Of a stretch of 64,000 bases of DNA, positions 25,439 to 37,879 are shown piece by piece. This stretch comes from Benincasa hispida. Taxonomy: Eukaryota; Streptophyta; Magnoliopsida; Cucurbitales; Cucurbitaceae. Location: contig NC_052349.1 of NCBI RefSeq assembly GCF_009727055.1, positions 92,464,902 to 92,528,901 on the forward strand, given 5' to 3'. Below the pieces are notes generated by a model that saw only the letters and a program-made list of their open reading frames with translations, did not search any database and was not told where the DNA came from. Numbering within the stretch: the first letter of the stretch is position 1; each line of letters begins with the position of its first letter. The translations under genes were made by a program, and so were the position numbers.

Positions 25439-26386
25439 TTGTTCTAAGGTTATATTAGCCCTAAACACGGGATTCTAAAGTTATTATGATTCATTACAGG
25501 CTCGGGTTCAAGGAAAAATTCAGAAAGCTAAGAGGGAACCTAGGAAGAAGTGTTGCTACCAGTTAAGTGTGAGTGATTGTTTTAAAAGGAAATATTGTTT
25601 TAGAAAAGCTTTAGAAAGTATGTTCTTATGCTTTGAGTTGATGAACGCTCTATTCATGTGTTAAGCTAAAAGTTATGGTTTTTTTATAGTGATTTCAAAA
25701 TCATTAGATTTAGTACCAAGCCAAGAGCTCTGCATGCACGTATGACAGTAGCTATATGTTCAGTAGGTTCTACATTAGCAAAGATTGAGTATGTTGTGTT
25801 GGTTCCACCTCAGTAACTGGGAGTATTGCGTCGGTCTACCCCAGAGCGGTTTGGGTACATATTTGATGTATGATTTATTATGCGCTCAGTAAGTTTATTA
25901 AAATGCTTTGTTGCATAGTTTTGTCATGCGTTGCTTTAAGAAATTTTTAAAATGAAAAGTTTTTCTTCTAATAAAATGTCATTCATTGGACTTTCCAGCT
26001 TATGTTTTCCAAAATATTCCCCTGTTCCTCAGGTAACGAAACAGAGGAGTTCCAGGTGTTGCTGAGGTCAAAATCTGCCACACAACAATAACACTTCTAG
26101 ATTTATGTTTTTTGTTTTGAGTTTCTATAATTATGAGTCTTGAGTTGTTAAGCTAAGTTTGGGAGTTGTATAAACATTATGTTGGTTGTAAAAAAATTAG
26201 TTAAACCAAGGAATTGTTGTTTATTCACTTGGCTTTGAGATTAGTAAGCAAAACAAATTCAGATGGATAGTAGGTATCACAAAACGATAGTATCATCGTC
26301 CCTATGCCTTTTTTCAGGCTTGAGAGGTGAGCTCGGAAGGGGGTGTGATAGTTCAGTCTATTGCTCATCACCATATATTCACCGCT

Positions 26387-27329
26387 TGATGTGTGTAAGC
26401 ATATGTATATTTAACTAAAAATCTTAAGCTGCGCCTAGATGAAATGTGTAATAAATACAATGGTGTAGCACAAATTTTCCGTGTTTGAACACAAATACAA
26501 ATCCAAACAAGATTTTCTAGTAAGTCCAGGATTGAACACAGGGATTTGGTAACGTGATTTTTTGAATGCTTCAATGATCTCTTGCGGTGAAGTGTAAATC
26601 GTAAGCAATGATGATGTGTTTATACTAAGTATGTTAATAACTTCAATGGTGATGGTGATGATGATGCAATGAATGTGAGATGGTAACTAGGTGAGTAATA
26701 TAAAAAATAGCAAACGATGGAATGAGGTTAAAAAGTGATGGATGAATTAGGGTCAAGAAGATTCGCTAACAATTCTTTAATCATAGCATATGTAAGCATT
26801 CATATATCAACTTTTGTTAATGAACCCACATCTCGTTGTTAGAAGCCACATTTTTTCTATCTTTAGAATGCATGCTAAGTTGATTGTTTCACAAAAGATA
26901 TATCTTTATCTCTAAAGATAATTATTTTCTTATTTAATTAAGTCTAAGTCACTTGCTCTCTCAAGTAGTTACCACTTATACTTTGTGAGTTGACAGTTAG
27001 CCAACCACGTTGCCGCTTTGTGGTTTCTTTGTGTATTAGAATCTTCCTCTAATGGCTATTCTATGCGTGCAAGTTTTGCATCACCTTCATATTGTCTCTA
27101 TGATTAGGGCTACAACTTTCATCTTTTCACGAGGTGGTTACTCTTTTTTTATCAAATCCTTCATCAAAAGATGTTAGAATTTTTTATAGGATATTATTTA
27201 TTGTAAACATGTGATTGCGTGGCTTGAATTATCTTTTTGGATTCTCCTCGAGTTCACACATTTTCTTCTTATTTTCCTTAATTATTTTAAATAAAAAGTT
27301 ACAATAACTTGTATTTATACAAGTTATCA
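26387..27329 (-). repeat. Gyp-F LTR, probable 3' LTR of the Athila-like element
   Basis: On the minus strand it starts TGATAACTTGTATAAATACA at 27329 after a purine-rich TTTGGGGGTG tract, the layout of a 3' LTR. Near its end, at about 26510-26550, it carries the reversed form of a CCCTGTGTTCAATCCTGGAC segment like that of Gyp-D. The left end is uncertain (26350-26390). It lies just downstream of the minus-strand plant-transposon protein, which fits an Athila-type element read leftwards. Confidence 0.6.
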
Positions 27330-28964
27330 CACCCCCAAATTTAATTTCTCTTCGCATCATTGTTATTATTGGGTACGGGAGGAACGTTGTCATGCTGGAA
27401 TGATTGGGATTGTTGAAGAGTTGGTGGAATGACTGGAGTAGGGACACATTGGATAAAGACATCAATATAATGCATCAACACTTAAAACTACTCATTATGC
27501 TACTAAGACTGCCTTTTGAACGAAATCCCTCAGTTTGGCTTACTCTCTCTACATCTATCCAAGCTGTTGTAGGATCTAATCTTGCTCATACTGAAGGCGA
27601 GCAAACTATTCACCTTGTTGTTGGGGAGCTTCTCTTATCACCTCCACTTGATTAACCAGTGTTTTCTGATCGCGTTGAAAATCAATCTGCTGAAATGTCA
27701 GAGCCCATTGGTTATTTGACACCTAGTCAAGTGTGTCAAGGTGGGTATGACATGATCAATAATGAAGGCGAAGAGGTCTTCAGATTCCTCCTTATAAGAC
27801 ACATCTCTTATAGATTGATATGGTTGTGGATCATTTCGATACTTGAGAGGCGGCCTTGTCTCCCCCAACAAGCGATCAATGTAGAGTTTGTGAAGTGGTG
27901 CCTTGATCACATGCGTCATTAATAGGCATTGGAGAAGATGGCAATGCGATATACAAGGGCTCCATAGGTTTTGGATCCCTTGCTTGGTTTTTCGCAATTT
28001 GTAGAGGGAAAGGAAACAAAGGCTATTTTGGTGGCGGTGATTTTTGTTGTTTGGGAGGGGGAGAAGTTTTCTATTGAGAAGGAAGGGGAGACTTTTCTTT
28101 CTGACGAGAACGAGGGGTAAGAGCTCTGATGTCAGTCTGGGAGCTTGTACTCCTGCTTTTCACTAACTTTCTTCTTTTTAGTGGTGAGAGCTCTAAGGAA
28201 TGAGCTGTATGAGATTGCTAGGATAGATGCTTGTGCTTGATTACCTCTGGTTAGAGTGCTGAATGTGCCAAAAATCTTCAGAGGACTTTATTGGTTCCTT
28301 CGATTCATTTGCCATATTAGGAATGGATTTTAAACACAACATCATCGCGGTTGAAGGGAAGAAGAGCTGCCCCGTTGACTTCTGATGCATGCTCCGTATT
28401 GGGGTGGCCATAATTCTCCCAATGTTCATGGGGATGAGTTGCATTATACAATAAATGACCATTACCCTATCTCTCGATATTAAGATGTCATAGAGGGTGG
28501 GCATCGACTTCCTTTAATGAAATAAAGCCATAGATTGGCTTTCTGCCCCAGGCTATTTGAGGTAAGAGATAACACCCCTCTGGGCGATGAAGTTCATTAT
28601 GCCCTAGTCTTGGCCTCCACCTCTAGCGCATGTTGCAACTTAGCTTCAGTAGGGTTGTGGATTATGCGTTCCCTTCAGCTTTGAGGTCATCAACCTGTAT
28701 AATTCATTAATCGTTTCCGCGTCAAAAGGCACATTGACCCCATTAAATCTCGCATAATCCCTTGTGCGATAGAAGTTGCCAGCGTAGAAAGCGATTGCCA
28801 CATTTGGTCGGATTGATGAGTGGCCTACACAATATTTTTGCCACCCAAATGCATTCACCACGTCGGTGATCAACATGGGTAAAGGCCCATCAGTCGGGAA
28901 TAATTCCATCTCCAAGTGTAGCTTTGGTGGGGGATCTTCCCTTGGTTTTTCTTCCTCCTTTATT
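27330..28964 (-). pseudogene. Athila-type plant transposon protein, main part
   Basis: Minus-strand frames carry the domain often annotated as putative plant transposon protein, found at the 3' end of Athila/Tat Gypsy elements. Seen between about 28960 and 28640: FGWQKYCVG, then VAIAFYAGNFYRTRDYARF and VNVPFDAETINELYRL. A second frame at 28504-28241 continues with YDILISRDRVMVIYCIMQLI. Further minus-strand frames to about 27700 are weak. The apparent start codon at 28981 lies in the inserted LTR; the true N-terminus is at 42647-42984 and 37880-38203. Role is unknown; the family is recognised by pattern only. Stops and shifts break it. Confidence 0.7.
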
Positions 28965-30634
28965 TGTAAAAGTGTGGCCAATTTTGGCTAAGTATGGAAA
29001 AAAAAAAAGGAAGTCATGATGTGGTAGATGGCCTAGGTGGCAAAGTGAATGAAGGATGAATTGACCGGTTGAATTTCACTAAGTGTTGGCTAAGGATGAA
29101 GCTCATGCAATGGACTTGGAGATGCGGAAAGGTGTGAGTGGTAGTTTTCAATCGGATAGCAAGCCAAGCATGAGGTGGCAGGCCGAATGTTGGAGGGTCA
29201 TGTTTGACGTTAGAGTGTATAGTGAGCATATGGATGAGGCCATGCAATTCTTTGAGGTGTAGTGCTAAATTAACACTATGGGTGGAGTTAGGAAAGGAAA
29301 CTTGGTTAAATACTAGCCCTTCATCACATTAGTGGGCAAGGTGGCACAAGGAGTTTTCATGCTGGAAGGGCGACTTCATTTAATTGGTTTGAACAAATTA
29401 CTTGGGCTATTTGTGTTATTCTAGTGGCATTCGAAAGCCTTGTGTGTCTACTTTTTATGGCTAGGCTGATATAGGAAACAATTGCTGGAATAAGGCGAGA
29501 GGAGTAACATTAGGGGCGAAGGGTCCATTTCTTGGGTGAATTTAAGCCATCAGTGAAGCATTGAAGCTCCAGGACGAATCGCGAAAAGTGTTGAGCTGAA
29601 AATTTGGGGTTATTTTGTGAGCTTAATTGTAAACAACTTTGTAGAAGGAAGTTTCTTAATATGATGTCTGGAATTCGAGTTGTATATTTTTGAAGTCTAA
29701 ACTGAATTTCTTTTAACAAGTAGGCAATTGCTTGAATTGGGGCCAATGATGAAGTTTGAAGCTCAGATCAAACGATGAGAAATTTTGAGCAAAAATTTAT
29801 GTTAATGTTTTTAATACAATTATGAACGACTTTTTAGAAGGATATTTCTTGAGATGAGTTCTGGAAATTCAGTTATGAATTTTTAAAGTTGAATATGGAA
29901 TTTGATAGTCAAGTAGAAAACTGTTTGGTATAAGTAAGCTAGCAGCTCGATCGGAAGGAGGCCACAAGCATGCGGGCTGAGCGAGGATCACACGAGAGGA
30001 GATTTTGCATGTGGGGGGAGAAGAGGTGGCCGCCAAGGACAAGCGTGAAGGCCAGCCGCTGGTGCGAAGGAGCGCCAAAGTGTAGAGGCATGTGAGCTTG
30101 GTTTATTTAAAAGAAAGTTGCTTGAAATGATTTCAGTATGTTTACATGTCTTATATAAATGAGAAGCATGGCATGTTATGTTTTCTAATAGTCATTCACT
30201 GGGCAATTAGCTTACGATTTTCAAATGTTTTCTTCCCCTAGGTAGTAGGAAGATTCCTCGAGATTGATCTAGCTGCTGCTTGCCACATAAAAACCCCGCG
30301 AGCCAAAGAAACTGAGGTTAACAGTTGTATATATGTACACATGTTGTGAGGAGTGTCAGAGACTTGTCTATATAGTTTTGGGCCAAGCTGTAGTCATGTT
30401 GTCTATAAATATGTTGAATGTTGTATGTGGAGTTAATGGATGTATGAATGAAGTTATGTGAACTCCTATTTATAATCTAGCTTGAGAAGTTATGTAGATG
30501 TTATTGAACTATTTACCAGGTGCATAATCCAGAAGTCAGGTTAAGAGTAGGCAGTAAGTGCTAACTACGGTTAGTAACTGCTGCCATCACATTTTCTTCC
30601 AGGTCAAAAGGGTAATTTGGGTGGCGGTGTGACA
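28965..30634 (+). repeat. 5' LTR (E-type) with two deletions
   Basis: Aligns with the 3' LTR from its base ~137 on. It lacks the first ~136 bp, the break falling at a TGTAAA found at both ends of the missing piece, and about 710 bp corresponding to 36644-37353. 1,670 bp plus both gaps equals the 2.5-kb 3' LTR. Ends GTGGCGGTGTGACA. Confidence 0.8.
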
Positions 30635-30740
30635 AGTTTTATCAAATTAGAATATTTTGGGAATGAGAAAGAAAGTCCATGCATAAGTCTAAGTCCCTAA
30701 AGTGTGAGTCCCTGACATGTGTACATTTTAATAGGTGAAA

Positions 30741-31860
30741 ATGCCGAGGCAGAGTGGTAGATAGAGTAAGCAGACAGGAGACAGGAGTAGTGACCCTACT
30801 GCTAGAGGCCCTGAGGTTAGAAAGAACCCAGCGGCAAGAAGGAGAAGAGTAAGAGAGCCAGTAAATCAGGAAACGACGTCTGAGGGAGAGTCTAGTACTC
30901 CTCAGGCTAGGGCAGATCCTTAGCTAGAGGATAGAGTATTTAACAAGATAGCTCAAAGACTGGCAGCTAGTGTAGGCTCTGTGCAGGCTGATCTAGAGAA
31001 GAAGTACAACATAGAAAGGCTTAAGGCCTTATGAGCTGTGACATTTGAAGGCACAACAAACCCTAAAGTCGAGGTATGGCTAGATATGATTGAAAAGTAC
31101 ATGTTATGGGCTGTCCAGAAGACAAAAAGGTTGGGTTAGCCACGTTCCTACTGCAGCAGGGAGTAGAAAAGTGGTGGAAAGTGATATCCGTCAGACGAGC
31201 CAATTCGGATGTAATGTTATGGCCAGAGTTTAGGAAGGCCTTTGAAGACAAGTATTATACCAGCTCTTTTCGAGATGCGAAAAGAGACGAGTGCCTTAGA
31301 TTGACGCAGGGAACAATTAGTAGTAGAAATTCATAGAACTGTCATAGTATTCCCTACCAATTATTGCTGAAGAGAGAGACAGATGTAGGAGATTTGAGAA
31401 TGGACTGAGGAAATAGATCCGAACCCCGATTACGTCTACTGCTAACTGGCTAGACTTTAACCAGTTAGTAGAAACTACGATTTGAGTGGAGCGAAGTCTA
31501 GCATACAATGAGTAGTTACAAAAGGAAAGTGGAGCACCAGTAGGGCCGAGAGACAGGGGATCCCTACCCTCAGCTTTAGGTCAGTCGAGAAGGAGTAGAT
31601 TTAGAAGTATGAGCTGGCAAGAATCCATGAAAAAGAGATCAAGATCCATGATTAGTGTAGCTAGTAGGCTAGGGATGCCACGAGCTTGCGAGTCAGTGGT
31701 CAGTACAGACAAGAAATGTATATGCCTGTGTTGTGGCAAGAGATATCAGGGAGTATGATATAGCGGAAGTGGTGTATGCTTCCAGTGCGGTCAAGCAAGA
31801 CACTTCAAGAGAGATTGTCCTCAGGTGAATAGGGAAGCTCCAACAGTATAGCAAGTGATT
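30741..31860 (+). pseudogene. Gypsy gag (Tekay-like)
   Basis: The ATG at 30741 opens MPRQSGR then a TAG. A basic N-terminal tail is followed by a retrotransposon gag core: FEGTTNPKVEVWLDMIEKY at about 31040-31100, a frameshift near 31130, then LATFLLQQGVEKWWKV and FEDKYYTSSFRDAKRDE (31240-31290). The RNA-binding zinc knuckle CFQCGQARHFKRDC sits at about 31776-31820 and is intact. Several in-frame TAG/TGA codons look like C-to-T decay of CAG, CGA or TGG. The product would have packaged element RNA into particles. Confidence 0.85.
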
Positions 31861-31961
31861 TCTTAGATAGTAACCAGTCGAGGGGTGTTAGGAATCGAGG
31901 CGAAGGATTAAGTGGTGCCAAGTAGAAGGGTGTCATGGGTCGACCCCAGGATCAGGGGTGA

Positions 31962-32477
31962 GTGTACGCAGTGGTACACCAGAAGGCAGTAGAGTCTTTA
32001 GACGTAGTGACTAGTAATGTGATGTTATGTAGACAGCCTGCATATGTTTTATTTGATCTTGGTGCCACGCATTACTTTATATCCAACATGTTTGTATCTT
32101 GCATAGATAGATTTTCTAAGCCTGTGTTTGAAGGTTTATATATCTCCACTCCTCTGGTAGATGTGATAGTGGTAGGTGAGTGTTATAAAAATTATGATGT
32201 GCTGATAGGCAACCAAAATTTTTGAATGGATTTACATCCCTTAGACTTGTTAGAGTTTAATGCAATTTTGGGGATGGATTTCTTGAGTAAATATCATGCC
32301 TTTGTGGACTATTATAAAAAGGAAATAGTATTCAGGAAATCAGATATACAGGAAGTGATTCTGGTGGGGACTAAGAGAATGACTCCAGATAGTTTGATAT
32401 TAGCAGTGAAGGCTAGAAAGCTGCTGAGCAAGGGATGTGAAGCCTATTTGGCTCATGTTATGGTCGTTCAAGGATAG
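31962..32477 (+). pseudogene. Gypsy aspartic protease
   Basis: The active-site loop reads DLGATHYFIS at about 32055-32085, where the family has DSGATHSFIS; Ser to Leu next to the catalytic Asp. A conserved pair follows: a first segment to 32225, a stop at 32223, then LLEFNAILGMDFLSKYHAFVD (32250-32310), the usual end of retropepsin-like domains in Gypsy elements. It would release gag and pol domains from the polyprotein. Confidence 0.8.
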
Positions 32478-32499
32478 AAGTTAAATCTAGAATATGTTC

Positions 32500-33800
32500 C
32501 AGTGGTGAATGAGTTCTTAGATATTTTCCCTGAAGAATTATAGGGACTGCCACCTGGTGGAGAAGTTGAGTTCACCATTGACCTAATTCCAGGAACAACT
32601 CCTATTTCACAAGCACCGTACAAAATGGCACTAGTTGAGTTAAAGGAATTAAAAGTGTAGTTGCAGGAACTAATTGAGTATTGGACTCAGTATATCGCCT
32701 TGGGGAGCTCTAGTGCTACTTGTAAAGAAGAAAGATGGTACACTTAGACTGTGTATTGATTATCGCAGCTAAACAAGGTAAGGAGGAATAATTGATGATT
32801 TTTCAATCAGCTGAGAGGAGCTATTGTATTCTCAAAGATAGATTTGAGGTTAGGCTATCATCAGTTGAAGGTAAAAGAGGTTGACGTTCCTAAAACTGCA
32901 TTCAAGACAAAATACAGACATTACGAGTTCATAGTAATGCCATTTGGTCTAACGAATTCTTCTGTAGTATTCATGGATCTAATGAATAGGATATTTCATC
33001 CCGACTTGGACTAGTTCGTGATAGTTTTCATTGATGATATATTGGTGTATTCAGGCAGTAGGGAAAATCATGTAAGCCACTTGAGAATAGTCTTGCAGAC
33101 ACTGCAAGAGAAGTAGTTCTATGTCAAGTTTAGTAAATGTGATTTCTGGTTAGATCAGGTTGTATTTCTTGGACATGTAGTTTACCGCAGGAGTAAGTAC
33201 GGACCCACAAAAGGCCGAGGCTATAGTGAATTGGTAGAGACCCACCAATGAATCTAAAGTGCACAGTGTTCTGGGTCTAGCAGGTTACTACAGATAGTTT
33301 GTTGAGGGTTTCTCGAAGATAGCCCTCCCATTGACAAGTCTGATGGGGAGGGATGTAAAGTTTGTGTGGTCTTCTGAGTGTGAGAGCTTCCAGGGTTGAA
33401 GCAGAGATTGGTATCAGCTCCTATATTCACTTTACCTACTCTAGGTAAAGAATTTGAGATCTATTGTGATGCATCCTAACAAGGACTAGGGTGTGTTCTG
33501 ATGTAGGACAGGAAGGTGATTGATTATGCTTCTCATTAGCTAAAGAAACATAAATGCAATTACCCTACTCATGATCTAAAGTTGGCAGCAGTTGTGTTAG
33601 CCCTAAGCTATGGAGGCATTATCGATTTGGAGAACGTTGCAGGAAATTTACAAATCATAAAAGCCTTCTTTGATCAGAAGGAACTGAATGTGAGGCAAAG
33701 AAGATGGATTGAACTGATCAAAGATTGACTGCTCAATTTTGTAGCTTATGCATCAAGCAGGAAGTCCTCAGGATCTAGAGCAGTTATTGGATCAGTAAGA
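32500..33800 (+). pseudogene. Gypsy reverse transcriptase and RNase H
   Basis: RT begins near 32500 (VVNEFLDIFPEEL, stop, [14 protein letters not shown]). The palm motifs follow: [15 protein letters not shown] at about 32835-32880, MPFGLTNSS at about 32938-32965 and the catalytic FIDDILVYS at 33027-33053, intact. The connection segment GYYR-like and WSSECE-like are near 33280-33390. RNase H starts near 33445 (EFEIYCDAS) with many stops. The protein would make element cDNA. At least ten stops or shifts across the stretch. Confidence 0.85.
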
Positions 33801-33879
33801 GGGATATTACTTCAGGACTTCAGGAATTCTAGAGCTGCCCTATTAGTAGGTCAGTCAGGAGGATTGATACCCTCATTTC

Positions 33880-35288
33880 ATGTAAGACCTAGTTTGATGG
33901 AAGATCTTAAGCATGAACAATTGAAGGATCCTTATCTCTAGAAGATTACAGAAGAAGTGAGAAAGGGAATGAGAATTGATTTTTAGTAAAAAGTAGATGG
34001 TGTTTTAGTAAAGGAAGGAAGAATATGTGTGTCTAACATGTTGTAGCTTAAGCAAGCTATTCTAGAAGAGGCTCACAGTTCTACTTACACCATATATCCA
34101 AGAAGCACCAAGATGTATAGGACCTTGAAGAGATTGTATTGGTGCCCTGGAATGGAGAAAGACATAACTGAGTATGTAGACCGATGTTTGATTTGTCAGC
34201 AAGTGAAACTTGAGAGATAGAGGCCGGTAAGATTACTTAATTTACTCCCGGTATCTGAGTGGAAGTGAGAGTACGTGATGATGGACTTTTTATTTGGACT
34301 ACCTAGGACGCCCTCAGGATATGATGGCGTATGGGTGTTTGTTGATAGGTTGACCAAGACGGCCAAGTTTATAGCAGTGAAACTTACCTTTAGGCTGGAC
34401 TATCAAACTAAGATTTAGCTAGACAGAATAGTCAGTCAGTATGGAATCCCAGTGTCGATAGTGTCAGATCAAGGCTCAAGTCTATTTCAAAGTTTTGGCC
34501 TAGTCTGTAGAAAGGTACTAAGTTACATTTTAGTACGACTTTTCATCCGCAGACGAATGGATAGTCGGAGAGAACGATTCAAACACTGGAAGATATGTTA
34601 AGAGCTTGTGTGTTATAGTTCAAATGTAGTTGGGATATGCAGTTGTCATTGATTGAATTTGCGTATAATAACAGTTATCAATCAAACATCAGAATGGCTC
34701 CATATGAAGTGTTATACGGTAAGCCTTGCTGGACCCCTATGTGTTGGAATGAAGTTAGAGAGCGGGAGTTATTGGGTCCAGAGTTAGTTTAGTAGACCTC
34801 TAAGAATTTAAAGCTTACCAGGGATAACGTAAAAGCCACTTGAGATTGACAAAAAAGTTATGCTGATAAGCGAAGAAGAAAGCTAGAATTCGAAGTCGAA
34901 GATCAGTTATTCCTTTGATTATCTCCGTGGAAAGGAATTCTAAGGTTTGGAAAAAAAAGGGAAGTTAAGTCCTTGATACATAGGATGCTATGAGGTTATA
35001 GAACGGGTTGGACCAGTAGTGTATCGGTTGCAGTTACCTTCAGAACTAGCTCGTATTCATGACGTATTCCATGTATCGATGTTGAAATATGTGCCTGATC
35101 CTATGCACGTACTAAGAGAACAACTTGTTCAGCTCAAAGAAAATTTGCCATACCAGGAAGAACCGATTGGGATTCTAGACAAGAAAGACCAAGTGCTCAG
35201 GAACAAGATGATACCTCTAGTGCAAGTATTATGGAACAATCATGGCATTAAGAAGGTAACCTGGGAGCCCGAGGAGCAATTAAAGTAG
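33880..35288 (+). pseudogene. Gypsy integrase with C-terminal chromodomain-like segment
   Basis: Zinc-binding N-terminal part at 34050-34210 (EEAHSSTYT, MYRTLKRLYWCPGM, CLICQQVK). The catalytic core follows with DFLFGLPRT (34285), FVDRLTKTAKF (34340) and SQYGIPVSIVSDQGS (34435). YNNSYQSNIRMAPYEVLYG is at about 34665-34720. The closing open frame 35019-35288 (LARIHDVFHVSMLKY, later VTWEPEEQL) is the chromodomain-type tail of Tekay/Del elements, thought to guide insertion to heterochromatin. Broken by several stops, for example TAG in 34400-34430. Confidence 0.85.
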
Positions 35289-35346
35289 AGATATCCTCAA
35301 CTTTTCAGTTGATGTTCAGGTAAATTTGAAGGAAAAAAATTTCTTT

Positions 35347-35361
35347 TAGGGGGGAGGAATT
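35347..35361 (+). other. Polypurine tract of the Tekay-like element
   Basis: AGGGGGGAGGAAT directly before the LTR start TGTAAAGTCC at 35362; primer for plus-strand synthesis. Confidence 0.75.
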
Positions 35362-37879
35362 TGTAAAGTCCAAACTCTAATTACTTTAAGTAAGAGTAAG
35401 TAATATGATGTCTTCTAATGAGCTATGATGGAATCATGTCTTAGGAATTATGGAAGATGGAAGCAAGCTGAGGAAGAATAAAGCTCTCGGGTGATATATG
35501 TAAAAGTGTGGCCAATTTTGGCTAAGTATGGAAGAAAGAAGGAAGTCATGATGTGGTAGATGGCCTAGGCGGCAAAGTGAATAAATAGTGAATTGATCGG
35601 TTGAATTTCACTATGTGTTGGCTAAGTATGGAGTTCACAAAATGGGGTTGGAGATGAGGAAAGGTGTGGGTGGTAGTTTGAAATCGGGTAGCATGCCAAA
35701 CATGAGATGGTTGGCCGAATGTTGGAGGGTCATGATTAACGTTGGAGTGCATAGTGAGCATATGGATGAGGTCATGCAATTCTTTGAGGTGTAGTGTTGA
35801 ATTAACACTATGAGTGGAGTTAGGAAAGGAAAATTGGTTAAATCTTAGTCCTTCATAACATTAGTGGGCAAGGTGGCACAAGAAGTTTTCATGCAGGATT
35901 TTGGGCGGTGGTAAGCAGGAAGGCCGACTTCATTTAATTGGTTTAAACAAACTACTTGGGTATTTTTGTTATTTCAGTGGCATTTGAAAGCTCTGTGTAT
36001 CTACTTTCTGTGGCTGGGCTGGTGGAGGAAAAATCGTTGGAATAAGGCCGGAGGAGCAAAATTAGGGGCGGAGGGTCCATTTCTCGGGTAAATCTGACCA
36101 TCAGTGAAGCATTGAAGCTCCAGGACGAATCAAGAGAAGTTTTGAGTTGAAACTTTGGGGTAATTTTGTGGGCTCAATTATAAACAACTTTGTAGAAGGA
36201 AATTTCTTAACATGAGCCTGGAATTCGAGTTATATATTTTTAACTTTTAAACTGAAATTTTTTTGAATAAGTAGGTAGCTGCTTGGATTAAGGCCAATGA
36301 TGAAGGTTTGAAGCTTAGATCAAACGACGAGAAATTTTGAGCAGAAATTTTATGTTAATGTTATGAACGAATTTGTAGAAGGAAGTTTCTTGAGATGAGT
36401 TATGAAATTTAGCTATGAATTTTTTAATTTGAATATGGAATTTGGTAGTCAAGCAGGCAACTGCTTCGTATGAATAAGCTAGCAGCTTGATCGGAAGGTG
36501 GCTGTGGGCGTGCGGGATGAGTGAGGATGATGTGAGAGGAGGTTGTGCACGTGGGGGGAGAAGTGGCGGCAACCAAGGACAGGCGTGAAGGCCGCCATTG
36601 GTGCGAGGGAGCGTCAAAGTGTAGAGGCATGTGAACTTGGGTTATTTAGTAGGCCTAAAAGGAAGTCTAATATGACAACTAAGTAGTATGCATATATGTA
36701 TAGGTTCAACGTCCATTAGAGAAGCCTATCAAGCCTTAAGGAAGAAAACCTGAAGGATCCGTGAGTGGCTAAATAATCTCAATGTTTTCAATGTTTTAAG
36801 AATAATAGACCATGCGATTTCAATGATGTTTGATGATAAGCTTATATGTTTTCAAGAAACTATGTTTTATGAGATTGCATAGCCTTTTACTCAAGTATGT
36901 ACATTTTTTATAGCATTCCAAGTTGATATCTCAGTTTTATTTCAAAATTAAGTATTTTATGTTGAAGTATGCATGTTAAAGACTATGGCTAAGTTTCTAC
37001 CAAATACTATGCTAAAAGCTACATTCTAAAAGATTCCTAATGTGTATTGTTTAAAGCATGATATGTTTTTAGTAAGTCGGATACTTAAGGTATGGAAGGT
37101 ATCTAGGAAGTACCTAAGGTGTTGACAGTACTTAATAACTCCACTTGCATGTAGGAAGTTTCGAATTAGAGGCCGAAGTATGGGTCTCCTAGGCTATATT
37201 CTAGTAACTTGAGGCCGAAGTATGGGTCTCTTGGCCTGATACAGATGTTGTGAGCTAGATTTGTGTATGGTAATTCTCAACTAAGGTTTAATGATGGTTA
37301 ACGACGTTTAATGAATTTTCTTCTCAAAATGTTGATGTTATGACTATGTTTATGTTTTAAAAGAAAGTTGTTTGAAATGATTTTAATATGTTTACATGTC
37401 TTATATAAATAAGAAGCATGGCATGTTATGTTTTCTAATAGTCACTCATTGGGCAATTAGCTCACAATTTTCAAATGTTTTCTTTCCCCAGGTAGCGGTT
37501 AGATTCCTCAAGATTGATCCTGCTTCTGCTTGGCACACAAAGACCCGACTAGTCGAAGAAGCTTACGTTAATAGTTGTATATATGTATACATGTTGTGAG
37601 GAGTGTTAGAGACTTGTCTTTATAGTTTTGGGCTCAAATGTAGTCATGTTGTCTGTAAGTATGTTGACGGTTGTATGTGGACTTAATGAATGTATAAAGT
37701 TATGTGAACTCTTGTTTTTAATATGGCTTGAGAAATTTTTTAGATGTTATTGACCGGTTTATCAAGTGCATAATCTAGAAGTCGGGTTAAAAGTAGGCAG
37801 TAAGTGCTGACTAGGGTTATAATTGTTGCCGTCACATCTTCTTCTAGGTTAAGAGGGTAATCTAGGAGAAAGTGTGATA
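35362..37879 (+). repeat. 3' LTR (E-type), full length
   Basis: 2,518 bp from TGTAAAGTCC to GTGTGATA. Holds two GGCCGAAGTATGGGTCTC segments (about 37170 and 37211) and the block near 37490 resembling other chromovirus LTRs. The short open frames inside are not genes. Confidence 0.8.

Larger units (their letters stand above)
23450..26349 (+). repeat. H-type chromovirus-like LTR, split by a Gyp-D solo LTR
   Basis: 23450-23752 and 25439-26349 form one LTR-like sequence once the insert at 23753-25438 is removed. The second part follows the E-type order: a stretch before CATTCATTGGACTTTCCAGC, then a TTCCTCAGGTAACG block (compare 37445-37500), and a purine-rich end GGAAGGGGGTGTGATA. The left boundary is unclear. 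No coding sequence. Confidence 0.5.
28965..37879 (+). mobile_element. Tekay/Del-like Gypsy retrotransposon, nearly complete
   Basis: One element in order: 5' LTR (28965-30634), gag, protease, RT-RNase H, integrase with chromodomain, polypurine tract, 3' LTR (35362-37879). Integrase after RT makes it Gypsy; the C-terminal chromodomain-like segment points to a chromovirus. It sits in opposite orientation inside the Athila-type protein gene, whose minus-strand frame resumes across it. No clear target duplication remains (left TTATT, right AATAC); the 5' LTR start is deleted. Many TAG and TGA stops make it inactive. Confidence 0.85.

Noticed and set aside
26338..27337. A small inverted-repeat transposon bounded by GGGGGTGTGATA on both strands
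   Set aside because: The left copy is the end of the H-type LTR and the right copy is the purine tract plus start of the Gyp-F LTR on the other strand; resemblance arises from similar LTR junctions.
31962..32477. Host aspartic protease gene
   Set aside because: Position between gag zinc knuckle and RT, and the DLGATHYFIS motif, make it the retrotransposon protease.
28965..37879. Endogenous plant pararetrovirus
   Set aside because: It has LTRs, a polypurine tract before the 3' LTR and an integrase with chromodomain; no movement or coat protein signal was seen.
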